A model generated the notes under the pieces. It did no database searches and was not told the origin of the DNA. It was given only the letters and a program-made list of their open reading frames with translations. This document shows, one piece after another, positions 10,345 to 21,500 of a stretch of DNA of 64,000 nt (position 1 is its first letter; every line of letters starts with the position of its first letter). The stretch lies in the NCBI RefSeq assembly GCF_963583255.1, contig NC_084814.1:17407464-17471463 (forward strand). Direction: 5' to 3'. Position numbers and translations under genes: made by a program. This stretch comes from Pyrus communis. Lineage: Eukaryota; Streptophyta; Magnoliopsida; Rosales; Rosaceae.

Positions 10345-11855
10345 AATAAAATTTTTGTGATGTAGGTAGAAAATATTAATTAATCTATGATAAAGGCAGA
10401 CTATGAACAAAAACCTATCGTATAGATAAATAATACAAAATAATTTGTGATACAGATAGACTATGAATAAAAACATATCGTATAGTTAAATATAGGTAAA
10501 CAACACAATTACTTTCAGATGGAAAATTTTGTTATATATAGGCACAGGCCGACGATTCAGCAAATGCCCTGCTGCACCTTCCTAAGTAACAGGTCTTCTG
10601 AGACTTCCTTCTTATATGTACAAAACGTATCATGTCTCAAATGGATCTCTCTCTTAACATAACACCGTTGGTTTTATTTCTGTCTGACTCGCAGACAGAA
10701 AAAGTATGCTAGCTAGCACGCTAGAACTAGCATCACCTCAAACAACCACCCCTTCCTCCTTTGGTGGCTCTGCGGCATGTGTCTGCCTCTCTGAGCTCTA
10801 ATTGCTTACAAAGCAACACCTAGAATGAAAGAGCTTGACTTTAAAACCGTTGAAACCGAAAGCTATTAGTGATATGCTCCACCCTTAGTTTCGCCGAATC
10901 GTCAAGTAAGAGCAATCATAAACGACCTGACAAACTCATGTTGGCAATGCCATGGTCAAGTAAGAAGATGACCCATTCACCTCAAAAGAAAAATATCACC
11001 TCTCAAGTAAGCCAAACGATTGACGTCAAAGAAAATGACCACCCATCCAGCAAAAAACGAGGTTTTTCAGCCAAATACTTCACAAAAAGAGTGGAAGGCG
11101 ATAAAGACACTTAGACAACATTTTCGGGCTTTATTTTTTTTCACTGTAAAAGTGGTTCGGAAGAAGAATCACGCCTCCAGTAGATTCTGCTTCATGTCTG
11201 ACTAGATAAGTCACAAGGCTTGTCCTTCTTCAAGCCCAAGTCATCTAGTTGGGGTTGACCACAATTTCCCAAGTAAGAAAAAGATAGAATTTCAGGAGGC
11301 TAAGGCTAACTTCCTTTCTGACCAATAGACGTCCAGGAGAGCGAGGCGTTGTGTATATTCATTCGATTCTGATTAGCAACTGAGTGAATCCATCTCCATT
11401 GGTTGTGCCTTTACTTTGTAACCGTCTCTGTTGAGCTATTAAATTACTTCGCGGCTTCTCCTGCCACGGTAGTCAGTATGGGGCTAATAGCTTGAGTTAG
11501 AAGTAGGAGACGATCAGAGTTATCTTATATAGGCTATTTACGTTTAACGAGTTAGAAGATGTTGTTAATGATCGAGTATCGAGAAGAGTTGGATGTGAAC
11601 CCCTCCCATGAGAAAGGAGCCTAGCAGCCCCGATACGCCGAAACCTCTTATTCTGGTCCTTAGGCTAACTACGACTAGTCAGGAATTTCGTAATGATAGA
11701 AAAGTGTTTTTTTTTTTATGGACAATGTTGTATATATTAAGCGATAAGCGGAATAAAGATATCTTATTTACAAGTAAAAAACTATTAAAGTATAGTATTA
11801 TATAGCAATAGAGTTTCATAATGCAGATATTTCATAAAATGATGAAAGATTTTTG
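10345..11855. other. Intergenic region, no gene recognised
   Basis: Only short ORFs occur. The part 10640-11680 is less AT-rich and has organelle-like composition, but I could not match it to a known organellar gene, so no call is made. Confidence 0.4.
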
Positions 11856-11859
11856 GTAA

Positions 11860-12010
11860 AACTTGCATTCGTGTCATGTTTCTCTTGTTCGTGTCATTTT
11901 TGTAACATACCCAATATCTTAATAGGTCATGTCATGTAACACCCGTTATGAATGGGTAATATGACCCGATCGGAACTCGACCAAATAATGTCAACGAATA
12001 ATATGACCCG
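11860..12010. repeat. Dispersed repeat related to 15117-15245
   Basis: The segment TTCGTGTCATGTTTCTCTTG ... ACATACCCAATATCTTAA ... GGGTAATATGACCCGA resembles 15117-15245 (ACATGGCAATCATGTCATG ... ACATACCTGATATCTTAAC). The sequence type is that of hAT-like non-autonomous ends common in plants; this class assignment is an inference. Confidence 0.5.
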
Positions 12011-12179
12011 ACCCATTACCCATTAAAGAAAATATATTTTAAATCAATAAATAATCAAATGAAATATGTAACATTAAATTAGTATCTACATACCACATAA
12101 GTGAGATCAAAGAATCCAATGGTAAGGATTTAATCTCACATAAATGAGATTAAATCCTATGACTATTGTTGTAGTAAGG

Positions 12180-12840
12180 TTTTTTAATAATTTTTTAACT
12201 AATGAAGAAGTGTGAGAATATAAAAAATATATATACAAATTAACGCTCGTAATAACAAGATATGCAACTTTTGTGAAGAGGATAACTCCATAATTCGCCA
12301 TCATAATCCCATAAATCATAAATTTAATTTTAATTGTTGACTGTCGTTTACATTTATGCTCCATTCTTCTTACCAAACTTCATTTTTTTCAAACTTTCTT
12401 TTTTGAAAACATGACCTTTTAGCGGATGAAGAAAGATAAACAGTTCACATAGTTGATGTGAGTTCAGATTTTTACGGTTAGTAAAAATAGTGCTCGGACT
12501 TTATAAAGTCTCTAAAAACTATATAACATTGATTCATATTTCAATTAATCGTAAACATCGGAATGTGGTATCAAAGATCCGAGCCGTTCATTTTTCTATA
12601 TCCGCTAAAAGATTATGTTTCCAAAAAAAAAATCAGAAGAACGAAATTCGGTGAGAAAAGTAGAGCATAAACCACAATCGAGGTTAAATATAAATCTAGG
12701 GTTTAAAGATGGTGCCAAATTTTGGACTTGATCCCTTCACTAAAGTTGTAAAACTTGTCATTACGAGTGATTATAGATTTTTTTTTTCACACTTCTACAT
12801 TAATTATCATGAACTTTTATTAATTTTTTACTCAAACAAA
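12180..12840. mobile_element. Foldback (MITE-like) element with ~240-bp diverged arms
   Basis: The left arm (about 12190-12430) and right arm (about 12590-12830) are inverted copies. Examples are CCTTTTAGCGGATGAAGAAA against TTTTTCTATATCCGCTAAAAG, and CTCGTAATAACAAG against TGTCATTACGAGTG. The short ORFs on both strands are shadows of these arms. No target duplication was identified. Confidence 0.6.
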
Positions 12841-13019
12841 AATACTATTCATGAGGGTTTGGAGGTTTTAAAAAACGATGTGCAAAAAATGCAATAAAAA
12901 GCGTTTATATATTCTTTTCATATTTTTCACACTTGTACATTAAATAATATGAATTTTTATTAAGTTAGATGCTTCATTAGTATGAATTTTTCCCGCTTGT
13001 ACATTAATGGGTAATCCGA

Positions 13020-13605
13020 TAACAATTCAACTAGTTAACATGTTGATCTGAAATTTGTTATTTTTATATTGTTTTGAGTAAAGTCAATAGGCCGTGCAAG
13101 AAATTATAATGTCTAATTTTTGAGATGGATAAGAAAGAGTAGAAAGTACATAAACTGAGCCCACGTATCAATTTGTCTCCTGCTTCAAAGTCACCATCCA
13201 CAATCCTGGTCAACCTAAACTTGTTTTAATCTTCTTCTTCAAAAATAAATAAATAAATAAATAAAATAAAATAAAAACTTGTTTTTCCCTTCTAAACACG
13301 TCCTGAGTGACGTCATTTTCGATTTTCTGCCAACGCCCGGCACCTGTATTTACTAACATACCCCCTTTTTCTCCTATGTTAATGTTATTATATAACTAAC
13401 AGATTTTGCAGGATATTTCTTTGTTTTCATACGTATGGAATATTTCTTAGCTCTAATTTTGACCGTTAGAGATCTATACTTCTATAATTTAGTTAAGCAT
13501 GGAAACAACTCAAATTGGATTTACGCGTTTCTTCTATAGTTTGGTGCTTGAGGATTTTTTCGTTAACATTAACAGTTTAACACCCATAAAAGTCTTTGAA
13601 ATTAT
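13020..13605. other. Intergenic region, no gene recognised
   Basis: AT-rich sequence with an (AAAT)n-type run at about 13243-13275. No coding or RNA feature could be supported. Confidence 0.4.
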
Positions 13606-13608
13606 TCT

Positions 13609-14113
13609 ATTAGGAACACTAGACTAAAAATTATTGCCTATGGGATAGGCGGTTGATCATTGTCCTTATTAATGCTTAGACGTTTAAAAATCAAGAAATG
13701 ACGTCTAGTCCTCTTTAGGTATCCTTCTAGCCCGACTAAGCGTCTGTCTGACCCGCCTAAGTACCTGTCTAGGTACTCTCACTTAAACAAGAAATCAATA
13801 ACTTTTATTTTGCATTTTATTTTTGTTCAATAAATTGCAAGACTTATTGAATAATTGGATTAACACTCATTATATGATTGTCCTCCATATTTTCAATATG
13901 TTATAATACTTTAATTTATGTGTCATTTTATTTTACAATTTATGTATTTCAATACAATTATGTATTTTTGAAGTATAAATCGACACTTATGTATACGATA
14001 TAAAATAAATTTACTTAAATCCGCATAGTCCGCCTAGGCCCCACCTAACAGTCAAAGCGCTAGTTTCCAACTCACCGCCCGACCAACGCCTTGTGTCTTT
14101 TAGAACCTTGATT
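13609..14113. repeat. Dispersed non-autonomous repeat, copy 1
   Basis: The copy shares its layout with 44941-45377: a (C)CGCCTAAG / GCCTAGG-rich end, then TTTTGCATTTTAT, AGACTTATTGAATA, ACACTCATTAT, TTTTCAATATGTTATAATAC, TGTCATTTTATTTT, and a second CCTAGG-rich end followed by TTTTAGAACCTTG. It is probably a hAT-like or similar DNA transposon derivative. Class and exact ends are not proven. Confidence 0.6.
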
Positions 14114-15116
14114 AGGAGTAGGTGCGGATTAGTTTGGTTTCCTCAAGATACAAATTGAACTAAATATAAAGTCAATGTTTGTATTGGTTTTAAGGCCTTA
14201 AACTAGTAACATAATTAATTTAAATCAATGTATTAGAAACCGATTTGCGTCGGTTATTGCTTGTCATAAACGATAAACAATTCTATTTCTCGATCGCAAG
14301 TTAGAAACTTCAACAAAATGAACACTAATTGAGAAAACTTTCCATAATTGGAGTTAGGTTTTTCAATTCTGGCATTGAATAGTTGATATCAATGTGTAAG
14401 ATGAATTATTATAGTAAGCCAATAAAAAAAACTCTTAGGTCCCTTCGAGGACATCTGATAAAATTGGAACGATACATAGAAGAATAAGATAAACTCTAAG
14501 TGCCAAAAAAATTATAGGCAATTTAGTTCCATTTAAGCAGTTTATTAGACCAAACTAATTACAATGTATTTCTTAATACATACAATATCATTTACATTAA
14601 GGTCTCATTTGCCAGTTTAGATTGTACTGACTATTCAATCGGATATGATAAATAGTCATTAAAGCGTACTGACTAAATTAGTCGGGCGTTTGGTGCAATA
14701 TCAGACTTTTGATCGTATTATTTATACTATATTTAGTATTGTATTGGATAAGAGGACTTCAAACTATTATTATTTTTAAGAGATAAGAGGACTTCAAACT
14801 ATTATTATTTTAAGAGAAAAATTGTTGATTAATAAAATAAGAGGTGGGGGGGGGGGGGGGGGTGGGAACAAAATTTTGACTGGTCCTTGTTTGTTTATTG
14901 AATTTTTCTCATATTTATACATATTAAAAACCATATAAATACATTGAAAACCACACAAATACATAATAAGGTACAACATCACATTGAATTCCATTGAAAG
15001 AATGGCATAGCAAGCCATATAACTAAATCAAATATGGTACAACATCACATTTGACACCTAACAAAGGTACAACAAAGATGACTAATGCACATATAACCAT
15101 TCCATCTTTGGCGAGT
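14114..15116. other. Intergenic region with a 17-G homopolymer
   Basis: No gene is supported. A run of 17 G at 14846-14862 stands in otherwise AT-rich DNA. A duplicated GATAAGAGGACTTCAAACTA block occurs at about 14747 and 14781. Confidence 0.5.
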
Positions 15117-15245
15117 AGACATGGCAATCATGTCATGTTTATTATGTTCGTGTTGTTTTCGTGACATACCTGATATCTTAACGGATCGTGTCATTTCAAA
15201 CCTATTAAAATGAATGGATAATATGACCTATCCTAAACTCCTACA
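15117..15245. repeat. Dispersed repeat related to 11860-12010
   Basis: AGACATGGCAATCATGTCAT begins a segment with ACATACCTGATATCTTAACG and ATGGATAATATGACCTATCC. This is the same family as the segment at 11860. It immediately precedes less AT-rich sequence of possible organellar origin. Confidence 0.5.
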
Positions 15246-15606
15246 ACATAAAGGAAAGGGTCTGTGTAGCTACTGCGCCCGCCCTTTCTGGGCAGCAGGT
15301 TCGAATCTACTAGAAAAGAAAGAATCTGCATCTAAAAACCACTCCTCTGCTAGGTAGCTTATGGAATGGTCGTGATCAGACCTTTTTGGATATATAACCC
15401 AAGTCGATAGTGGAGTTACAAGAACAGCCATCTGTTTCACGTTCGGTTTAGAGAGCACTTTCTTCGTTGAGAATTTCCCATCCCCCTTTGTGTAAATTCC
15501 CCTGCAACAAATTAAAAACTTGCAGGGCTCTATCTATTTCTTTCTATCAAGCCCCGAAGAAAACCCCCTCCCTTTCGAACTCCACATCTTTTTTTACTAT
15601 ATATAT
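15246..15606. other. Less AT-rich segment next to the plastid rRNA fragment, origin unknown
   Basis: The stretch (for example CCCCGAAGAAAACCCCCTCC) has a composition unlike the surrounding DNA. It contains GGTTCGAATC, which looks like a tRNA T-loop, but no cloverleaf could be built. It may have entered together with the adjoining plastid-derived piece; this is an inference. Confidence 0.3.
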
Positions 15607-16152
15607 CTTTTCCTGAGAGTATACTATGTGTTACTTGAGTGTCGTGGCGCCTGGTACTCGAACATTGACCTGAGGCATTTTCTCTACCCCTTTTTACCTT
15701 GAAAAATCAAGAGCATCCCGCATCCTTGAAATGATAACCATCTTTCAACTAACCTAGCCTCCTCTATACCTCGGGACCACCAAGAGATAGTACAAGAATA
15801 TTCCCTGTTGTCCATCGACTACTCCTTTCAGCTTGATCTTAGGCCCTAACTCACCCTCTGCGGATGACCCTTGCAAAGGAACCCTTAGGTTCTCGGGGCA
15901 TTGGATACTGACCAATGTTTGCGTTACTAAAGCTGACATTCTCGTTTCTGCAGCGGAATGCTCCCCTACAGAGGCATTTTTACACCCTATAGCTTCAGCA
16001 GTGCAAGAGCGCTCGATCAGTGAGTTATTACGCACACTTTCAAGGGTGGTTGCTTCTAGGAGTACTTCTTGGCTGTCTCTGCACCCCTACCTCCTTTATC
16101 ACTGAGCGGTCATTTAGGGGCCTTGGCTGGTGATCTAGGCTGTTTCCTATTG
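15607..16152 (-). pseudogene. rrn23: Decayed fragment of plastid 23S rRNA (nuclear plastid DNA)
   Basis: Read on the minus strand, the order of blocks follows the plastid large-subunit rRNA: CACCAGCCAAGGCCCCTAAA, TGACCGCTCAGTGATAAAGG, AGGTAGGGGTGCAGAGACAG, CCACCCTTGAAAGTGTGCG, ACTGATCGAGCGCTCTTGC, TGTAAAAATGCCTCTGTAGG, AGTAACGCAAACATTGG, ATCCAATGCCCCGAGAACC, GTCGATGGACAACAGG, and GTACCAGGCGCC. The TAACGCAAACATTGG part fits plastid rather than mitochondrial rRNA as I remember them. There are many substitutions and at least two internal deletions (after GAGCGCTCTTGC and after the AGCATTCCGC block), so it is an old nuclear copy and not a working rRNA gene. The short ORFs here are artefacts. Confidence 0.85.
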
Positions 16153-17260
16153 GGAGAACAAATAAAAAAACACAAAGGATTTCACTTGCTTATTTTAGTG
16201 AATAAACCTCTTTTTTTTTACTTGGTTTATTTTTCCACCAATATTGTATCAACGGTGTGTCGTATAGAAATATAAATATTAGATATAGTGAAATCCAACA
16301 CAATTCTTTTTTCTTTTCTTTTTTTTTTTCTCTAATTTTTTCTACTAATTCTAATTGATTGAAACTGGAATTGTTAGTTTATCTCTACTAATTAATAAAA
16401 TATTATTTGTCAATCAAAAGAGGGTGAAAAGACAAATTAATCTTCTATCACACAAAAAAAAAATGATGGGCAATAATGTAATTTCACATGTCCAAATTTT
16501 ACTGTTTTTTATTCAAATCTCACCTACAGGTGATGTTGAAACACCTTTAATATTTATAAATAAATAAAAATTAAGAAAAAAAACCAAAAACAACTTCCCA
16601 CTCCCCAACGTTCTCCTTCCTTCCCTCTCTCCTTCTCACTTTCTAAAAAAATATGTTCATACACACAAAGTGTGTAGGGAAATGTTATTATTTATAAATT
16701 ATTTTCTCTTTTGTCTTATTTTCTCAACATTATATTAACAATAGTATGAGGACACATAAATCGCATAAACCACACAAACAAATCACCGGAGTAACACAAA
16801 ATCTACTACCTAAACCCGCTTAAGGCGTTACAAACTAAATTTGGAACTAAACTAAAGTCAATGTCCAATGACGCGTCGTGTTGACAAGAAAGACACGAGT
16901 ACAGACGTGGAAGAATCGGTATGCTTTGCACATCTTTGATGGTTTTTGGTCAATCACCCTACAAGATATTAAGCTTATGGACGGTTAAATCTGCAAATTA
17001 TGGAAGACCACGAGCCCATTTTTGACAAGTCAACCCAGTATGAAGGAGAGAGTTTCATCCCTCTACGCCATCCTACGCCTCTCGTACGATTAACCCAAAC
17101 TTACCGGCAACCCCCTCCCTCCAATCACGTGGCCGGTGGCCCCATTGTCCTTTGCCCGCCTTTCACTGCTTTCCCTCTCTCAAATAGTCAATCCTCTATC
17201 AAATAGTCAACAATTTTCAAAATCCCAACTGCCCCACCTGCCCGAAATACTACAACCCTC
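16153..17260. other. Intergenic region and promoter side of the His-rich gene
   Basis: AT-rich to about 16950, then less so towards the gene. ACGCGTCG at 16871 and CACGTGG at 17127 are possible regulatory boxes, but no function can be assigned. No gene is supported. Confidence 0.4.
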
Positions 17261-17263
17261 AGG

Positions 17264-17272
17264 TATATATAT
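17264..17272 (+). promoter_or_regulatory. TATA box of the His-rich protein gene
   Basis: TATATATAT lies 44-52 bp upstream of the ATG at 17316. This implies a very short leader of roughly 20 nt if transcription starts about 30 bp downstream. Confidence 0.55.
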
Positions 17273-17315
17273 CCCCCAACCGCTCGTTTTATTCCATTCA
17301 CACAATATTTGAAAA

Positions 17316-18098
17316 ATGGCCAAGCTCCTCCTCACCGTCGCAGCTCTCTTCTTCCTCTTCGCCCTCTCACACGCCCGCACGTCGTCCGACCTACCCGCCA
17401 ACGAAATCAACGGCGGCGATCCAGCCGGCGCCAAGTTACCCGAATCCAGGCCCAAGCCCAGACGGCCCGCCACCACCATCCTCTTGCCTAGCGAGAAACC
17501 CGTCGACGATCCTGCAACCGTTCCCGAATGGCGCGAGATCGCCACCTCGAAGCTTCCGGAATCTGACGGCGCCACCATCTTAGCCAACGAAGAGTCGACC
17601 GAGTTCCAGCACAGCGAAACCGTCCCGTTGACCGTCATAAGTTTCCGCCCCGTCAACCACCACTTCCCCAGGCGCCCCTTCCCGTTGTCTTTCCGTCACG
17701 GGCACCGCTGCCGCCACGCCCACCGCCCCCTGCCCCCTCGTTTTCACGGAGGCGACCGCGAACATCTCGAGGGCGAGGCCGTTTCGTACGGCGACGATAT
17801 GCTCGTGGCGTCCAGCGACAACATGGAGTTCGATCCAGCGTTTCGAGGCGGAGCGCGCCAGATCCCCGCTAGGTGGGTCAATATCCGCAACGGTGGGCCG
17901 AGGTTCCCGTTCAGGCATGAGGAAGACATGGAATTGGAGAGGCCTCATCACCATCACCACCGCCGCCACCACCATGAACACGACCACCGCGAAGAATTTG
18001 AAGGAACAGAGAAGCAGCCGAGAGAGCACAAGCATGATCATGAGCATCATGGGGGCGGTTTGATGAGGAGGGTCCGCAAGTTTTTGAACCACTTTTGA
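17316..18098 (+). CDS. Secreted histidine-rich protein, function unknown
   Basis: This is a single-exon 260-codon gene. Residues 1-20 (MAKLLLTVAALFFLFALSHA) form a clear signal peptide, so the product probably enters the secretory pathway. The mature part is rich in Pro, Arg and His. It has a central block around VNHHFPRRPFPLSFRHGH, a conserved-looking stretch ARWVNIRNGGPRFPF, and a His/Glu/Arg tail (PHHHHHRRHHHEHDH, then HKHDHEHH) ending RRVRKFLNHF. Clustered histidines suggest metal-ion binding or a pH-sensitive charge, but this is inference. The coding sequence is much more GC-rich than its flanks, which also makes long ORFs on the opposite strand; those are shadows. The ATG follows a TATA box by about 45 bp and begins the signal peptide. 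I do not recognise a named family. Confidence 0.85.
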   Translation: MAKLLLTVAALFFLFALSHARTSSDLPANEINGGDPAGAKLPESRPKPRRPATTILLPSEKPVDDPATVPEWREIATSKLPESDGATILANEESTEFQHSETVPLTVISFRPVNHHFPRRPFPLSFRHGHRCRHAHRPLPPRFHGGDREHLEGEAVSYGDDMLVASSDNMEFDPAFRGGARQIPARWVNIRNGGPRFPFRHEEDMELERPHHHHHRRHHHEHDHREEFEGTEKQPREHKHDHEHHGGGLMRRVRKFLNHF

Positions 18099-18551
18099 GC
18101 TTTGAAGCCAGTGATTGATTCCCTCATATCAACCTATCTGTCTGTTTTCGCTTACTACTAGTTTCTGTAAATAACTTTGCATCCATTAGAGATGTAGCAT
18201 CGTATTTATGTTTGTATAATCGTAATCATATGGATGTATGTATTTGCATTGAGTATGAGTGGATTGTGTTTATGTATTTGCACTTGATAAATTTGAATTT
18301 TGTTTGAGATTGTTGGTTTGTTTTGCAAATCTCAATTATTGAACTGATTAAAATCAAATACTAATGACATATCAACTACATACTTAAAAGCGAACGTTTC
18401 AGGGATTGAGAATTGTAAAATCATCATTTTATTCATTTTCCCAAATATAAGAAATAGGATAGTTGGATAGCGAAAAATAACAACAAAAAAATTACAGAGC
18501 TGAATTCTTGTAGCTTAGGGGAACAGAGAGGAGGAGTTTACATTTAACTTT
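18099..18551. other. Spacer between convergent 3' ends
   Basis: It holds the 3' flank of the His-rich gene (plus) and of the GH28 gene (minus). No further gene is seen. Confidence 0.5.
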
Positions 18552-21500
18552 TTAGTAGTTGGAACATGAAGCTGTTTCTTGGGCACCCCTCAGTTCCGAG
18601 CATTGCAAAGGGCTGACCAGATGAGCAACCCCGCTGACGTCCGAGCACTTCCATGGTGGCGTTCTTGATCCCATCACGCCGTGGAGGTTGATGTTGGAGA
18701 GGCAGATTCCGGTGAAAGGGGAGTTCTTCACGCCCAGGATTAGACCGGCCTGCTGAACCTGCACGCCCCAGATGTCCTTGAATGTGATGCCCTTCACGAC
18801 TGGGAGAGCGTTTGGGTTGTATTTTTCATCCGGGTGGCCTCCAACATCTCCTGCAATCTTTATTCCCTTCCGCGCTTTTTCCATGTACACGTCTGACACA
18901 GTGATGTTTCGTATGAACCCTCCACGACCAATGTTTGTTTTGATGTGGATGCCAACTCCCATATTGTGAAGGTTTATGTGTTCGACCAGGACATTCTCGA
19001 CTCCACCAGAGGTTTCGCTTCCGACTGCAATTCCAGAAAATGGGGATGATCCTCTAATCCGGCGGATGGTAATGTCAGAACTTGGGCGACCGTAAGCTAT
19101 CCCGTATTCATCCCATCCACTCTTTACAGCCACGAGATCATCTCCAGTGGATATGTAGGAGTCCTCTATGCAGACATTAGAGCTTGAATCTGCACAAACG
19201 AATACAAAGATATATATCATGAACATAAAGGCTTCGCACTCTATATCGAGGAAAATAGACAATTTGTGATTTCTTCAACTAATCCTGACTTTATCTATAC
19301 AATTTTGTAGATAAGTCCAATCGAGAAGTAATGGCGCGCTCAGTGAACAAGATGCGGCTTATTTAGTAAATTTATAGATAATTCCAATCTAGCAGCAGGT
19401 ATCTTTCTTTCTCAGTGAACAAGCTGTGGCCTATTTAGAAACTTCCCATCTACCTGGATCTACTCCATCGGTGTTGGGAGAGTCAGATGGAGCCAATATT
19501 GTGACATACCGGACAACAACGTTGCTGCAGAGAAGAAAGAACGTATCAGTCTAAAATTACAGCTCAATAATTCTACAATATTCCTTGCAGAAGGTGCATT
19601 CTTAACCCAAGTGCCTCCTGATAGAATAGAATAATGTTTATTAAAATTTTCTTTTCCATTTAACTTTTCTGTATCCAACTTGGAATCGTACAATAGAATC
19701 AATTTGATCTACCAAAGTAGACTCCCTAACGGCCGGTTACCTGTACAGTCGAACACAACCCCTAGTACATGTATAATAATAGCTTCAAGAGTATATACAC
19801 GAAACGAATTAAGATGATATATATCAGTTTTAGGCCAGTAGATTTGATCTAATTTCAGCTTATAATTTCAATATATTGGAAAAGTCATGGAAAATTCATG
19901 AAGCATTTAACAGTAATACATACAAAATTTCCTACCTAATCCTAATTAGATAGCATTCAACTTCAGGTTGAACTGGTTATACAATTTACCAAGTTACCAA
20001 CCCTCTACAAAAATATAGTTCTCTTCAGCTACTGACAGAAGTTTGGAATCTATTAGTGAAGTGAGTTAAGCATTAGAACGTTAACATGGTAAGTGGCAGC
20101 CATCCTTTGTACTATCCCTCAATTAACATTTCTGATTGACTTGGACAATGCGTATGGACCCGTCAATGCCCTTCTTTATCGCAAACTTATAACTTGATTC
20201 CAAGTTTCTTCAGACTAATTCCATTACCCTTTTATTATCACACATATGGAAAAAGTCCTTAATTAATTAAACATTCTTAATTCATGTGGAGCTGGAGCCC
20301 TAAGCTGACAAGCTATCCGAAATAAAAACAAACGTACAAAAAAGGGAGAGTTTGGCTGTTACCTGCAATACACAGGGTGAATGTTCCAAAAGGGAGAGTT
20401 CTGAAAAATCACATTGGAAATGATAATGTTTTTCGAGTTCATGAATTCAATGAGATTTGGTCTAGTATGCTGAAGAGTTCTTTGCCTCCACATGTTCCAC
20501 CATACATCCCCTTGGCCATCAATGGTTCCGTTCTCACCTGAAAAGGAACAATTTATTAGATATAAGGTATCTATACAACAAAAAACAGAAGCTATGCCAA
20601 CTTATATACCTTGATAACCACATCAAATATCGTTGAAACGTACCAGTGATAACCACATCATGAACTCCATCTCCATGGATAAAGCTTATATACCTTCCTC
20701 CAGGGAGCTCCCTTCCTCTTCCATAAGATGGCAAAGGAGCAATCAGTGGCCAATTCCTAGTGTCCTGAAGCATTAACGCATGAAGAGAGTTAGAAGGAGC
20801 AGAACATCACATGAAACAATGGCAATCAAATATATCAACATTCACAAAAAGTGTTTAATTTTATCACAGAAAAAGGAGGATTTTTTTTTTTTTTTTTTTT
20901 TTTTCTGATTATACAAGGATATAAAAGTGAAAATACAGAAGTGAACCATGCTGCCGGAATCAAGATTTGCAATTTTGCAGCATTAATATTTAGAACAATG
21001 CTGCTGGAATCAGCAAAAAACAAAAGTGAACATTTTGAAAATGATGTAGGGGTGTGCTATCCACACACCCATTTTTACTTCTCACACAACCCTTGTTAAT
21101 TTATGTCCGTTGATATTCTTCAATTCATCCGATCTGACGGCTGAAAACTAAAAAGGTGTGGGAAAAGTAAAAAAGGGTGTGTGGATGGATATCACACCCC
21201 AATGATGTATTGATGATTTACCTCACAAAATGCAGAAACAATAGTGGAAACTGATCTCATTTGGAAAAACTTTCGGTATGAGAGTTAAAATTATTGCACT
21301 TCTAATCCCAATAAGGACAACAAACGAAACTAATGATTTGTTTGCTGTGTCATCATTTAAAATTGTAAATTTACAAAGACCGAATTTTCTATCCATAAAG
21401 AAAGAGAATAAATGTAAAGATGCTTATGAGAAAAGCAACCACTAGATTTACTGCTAGCACAATTACACCGTTATGTTAAAGCATTTGAACATGCCAGTTA

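Noticed and set aside
12107..12897. ORFs of 89 and 62 codons with similar peptides (FTKVAYLVITS and FTKVVKLVITS)
   Set aside because: The resemblance arises because they lie on opposite arms of a foldback element; no gene is indicated.
15270..15310. tRNA-like T-loop GGTTCGAATC
   Set aside because: No acceptor, D or anticodon stems could be paired around it; it may be a tRNA relic but a tRNA gene is not supported.
17207..18092. Long minus-strand ORFs (149 and 170 codons) opposite the His-rich gene
   Set aside because: They lie wholly within the GC-rich coding region of the plus-strand gene, lack recognisable motifs, and are explained by base composition.
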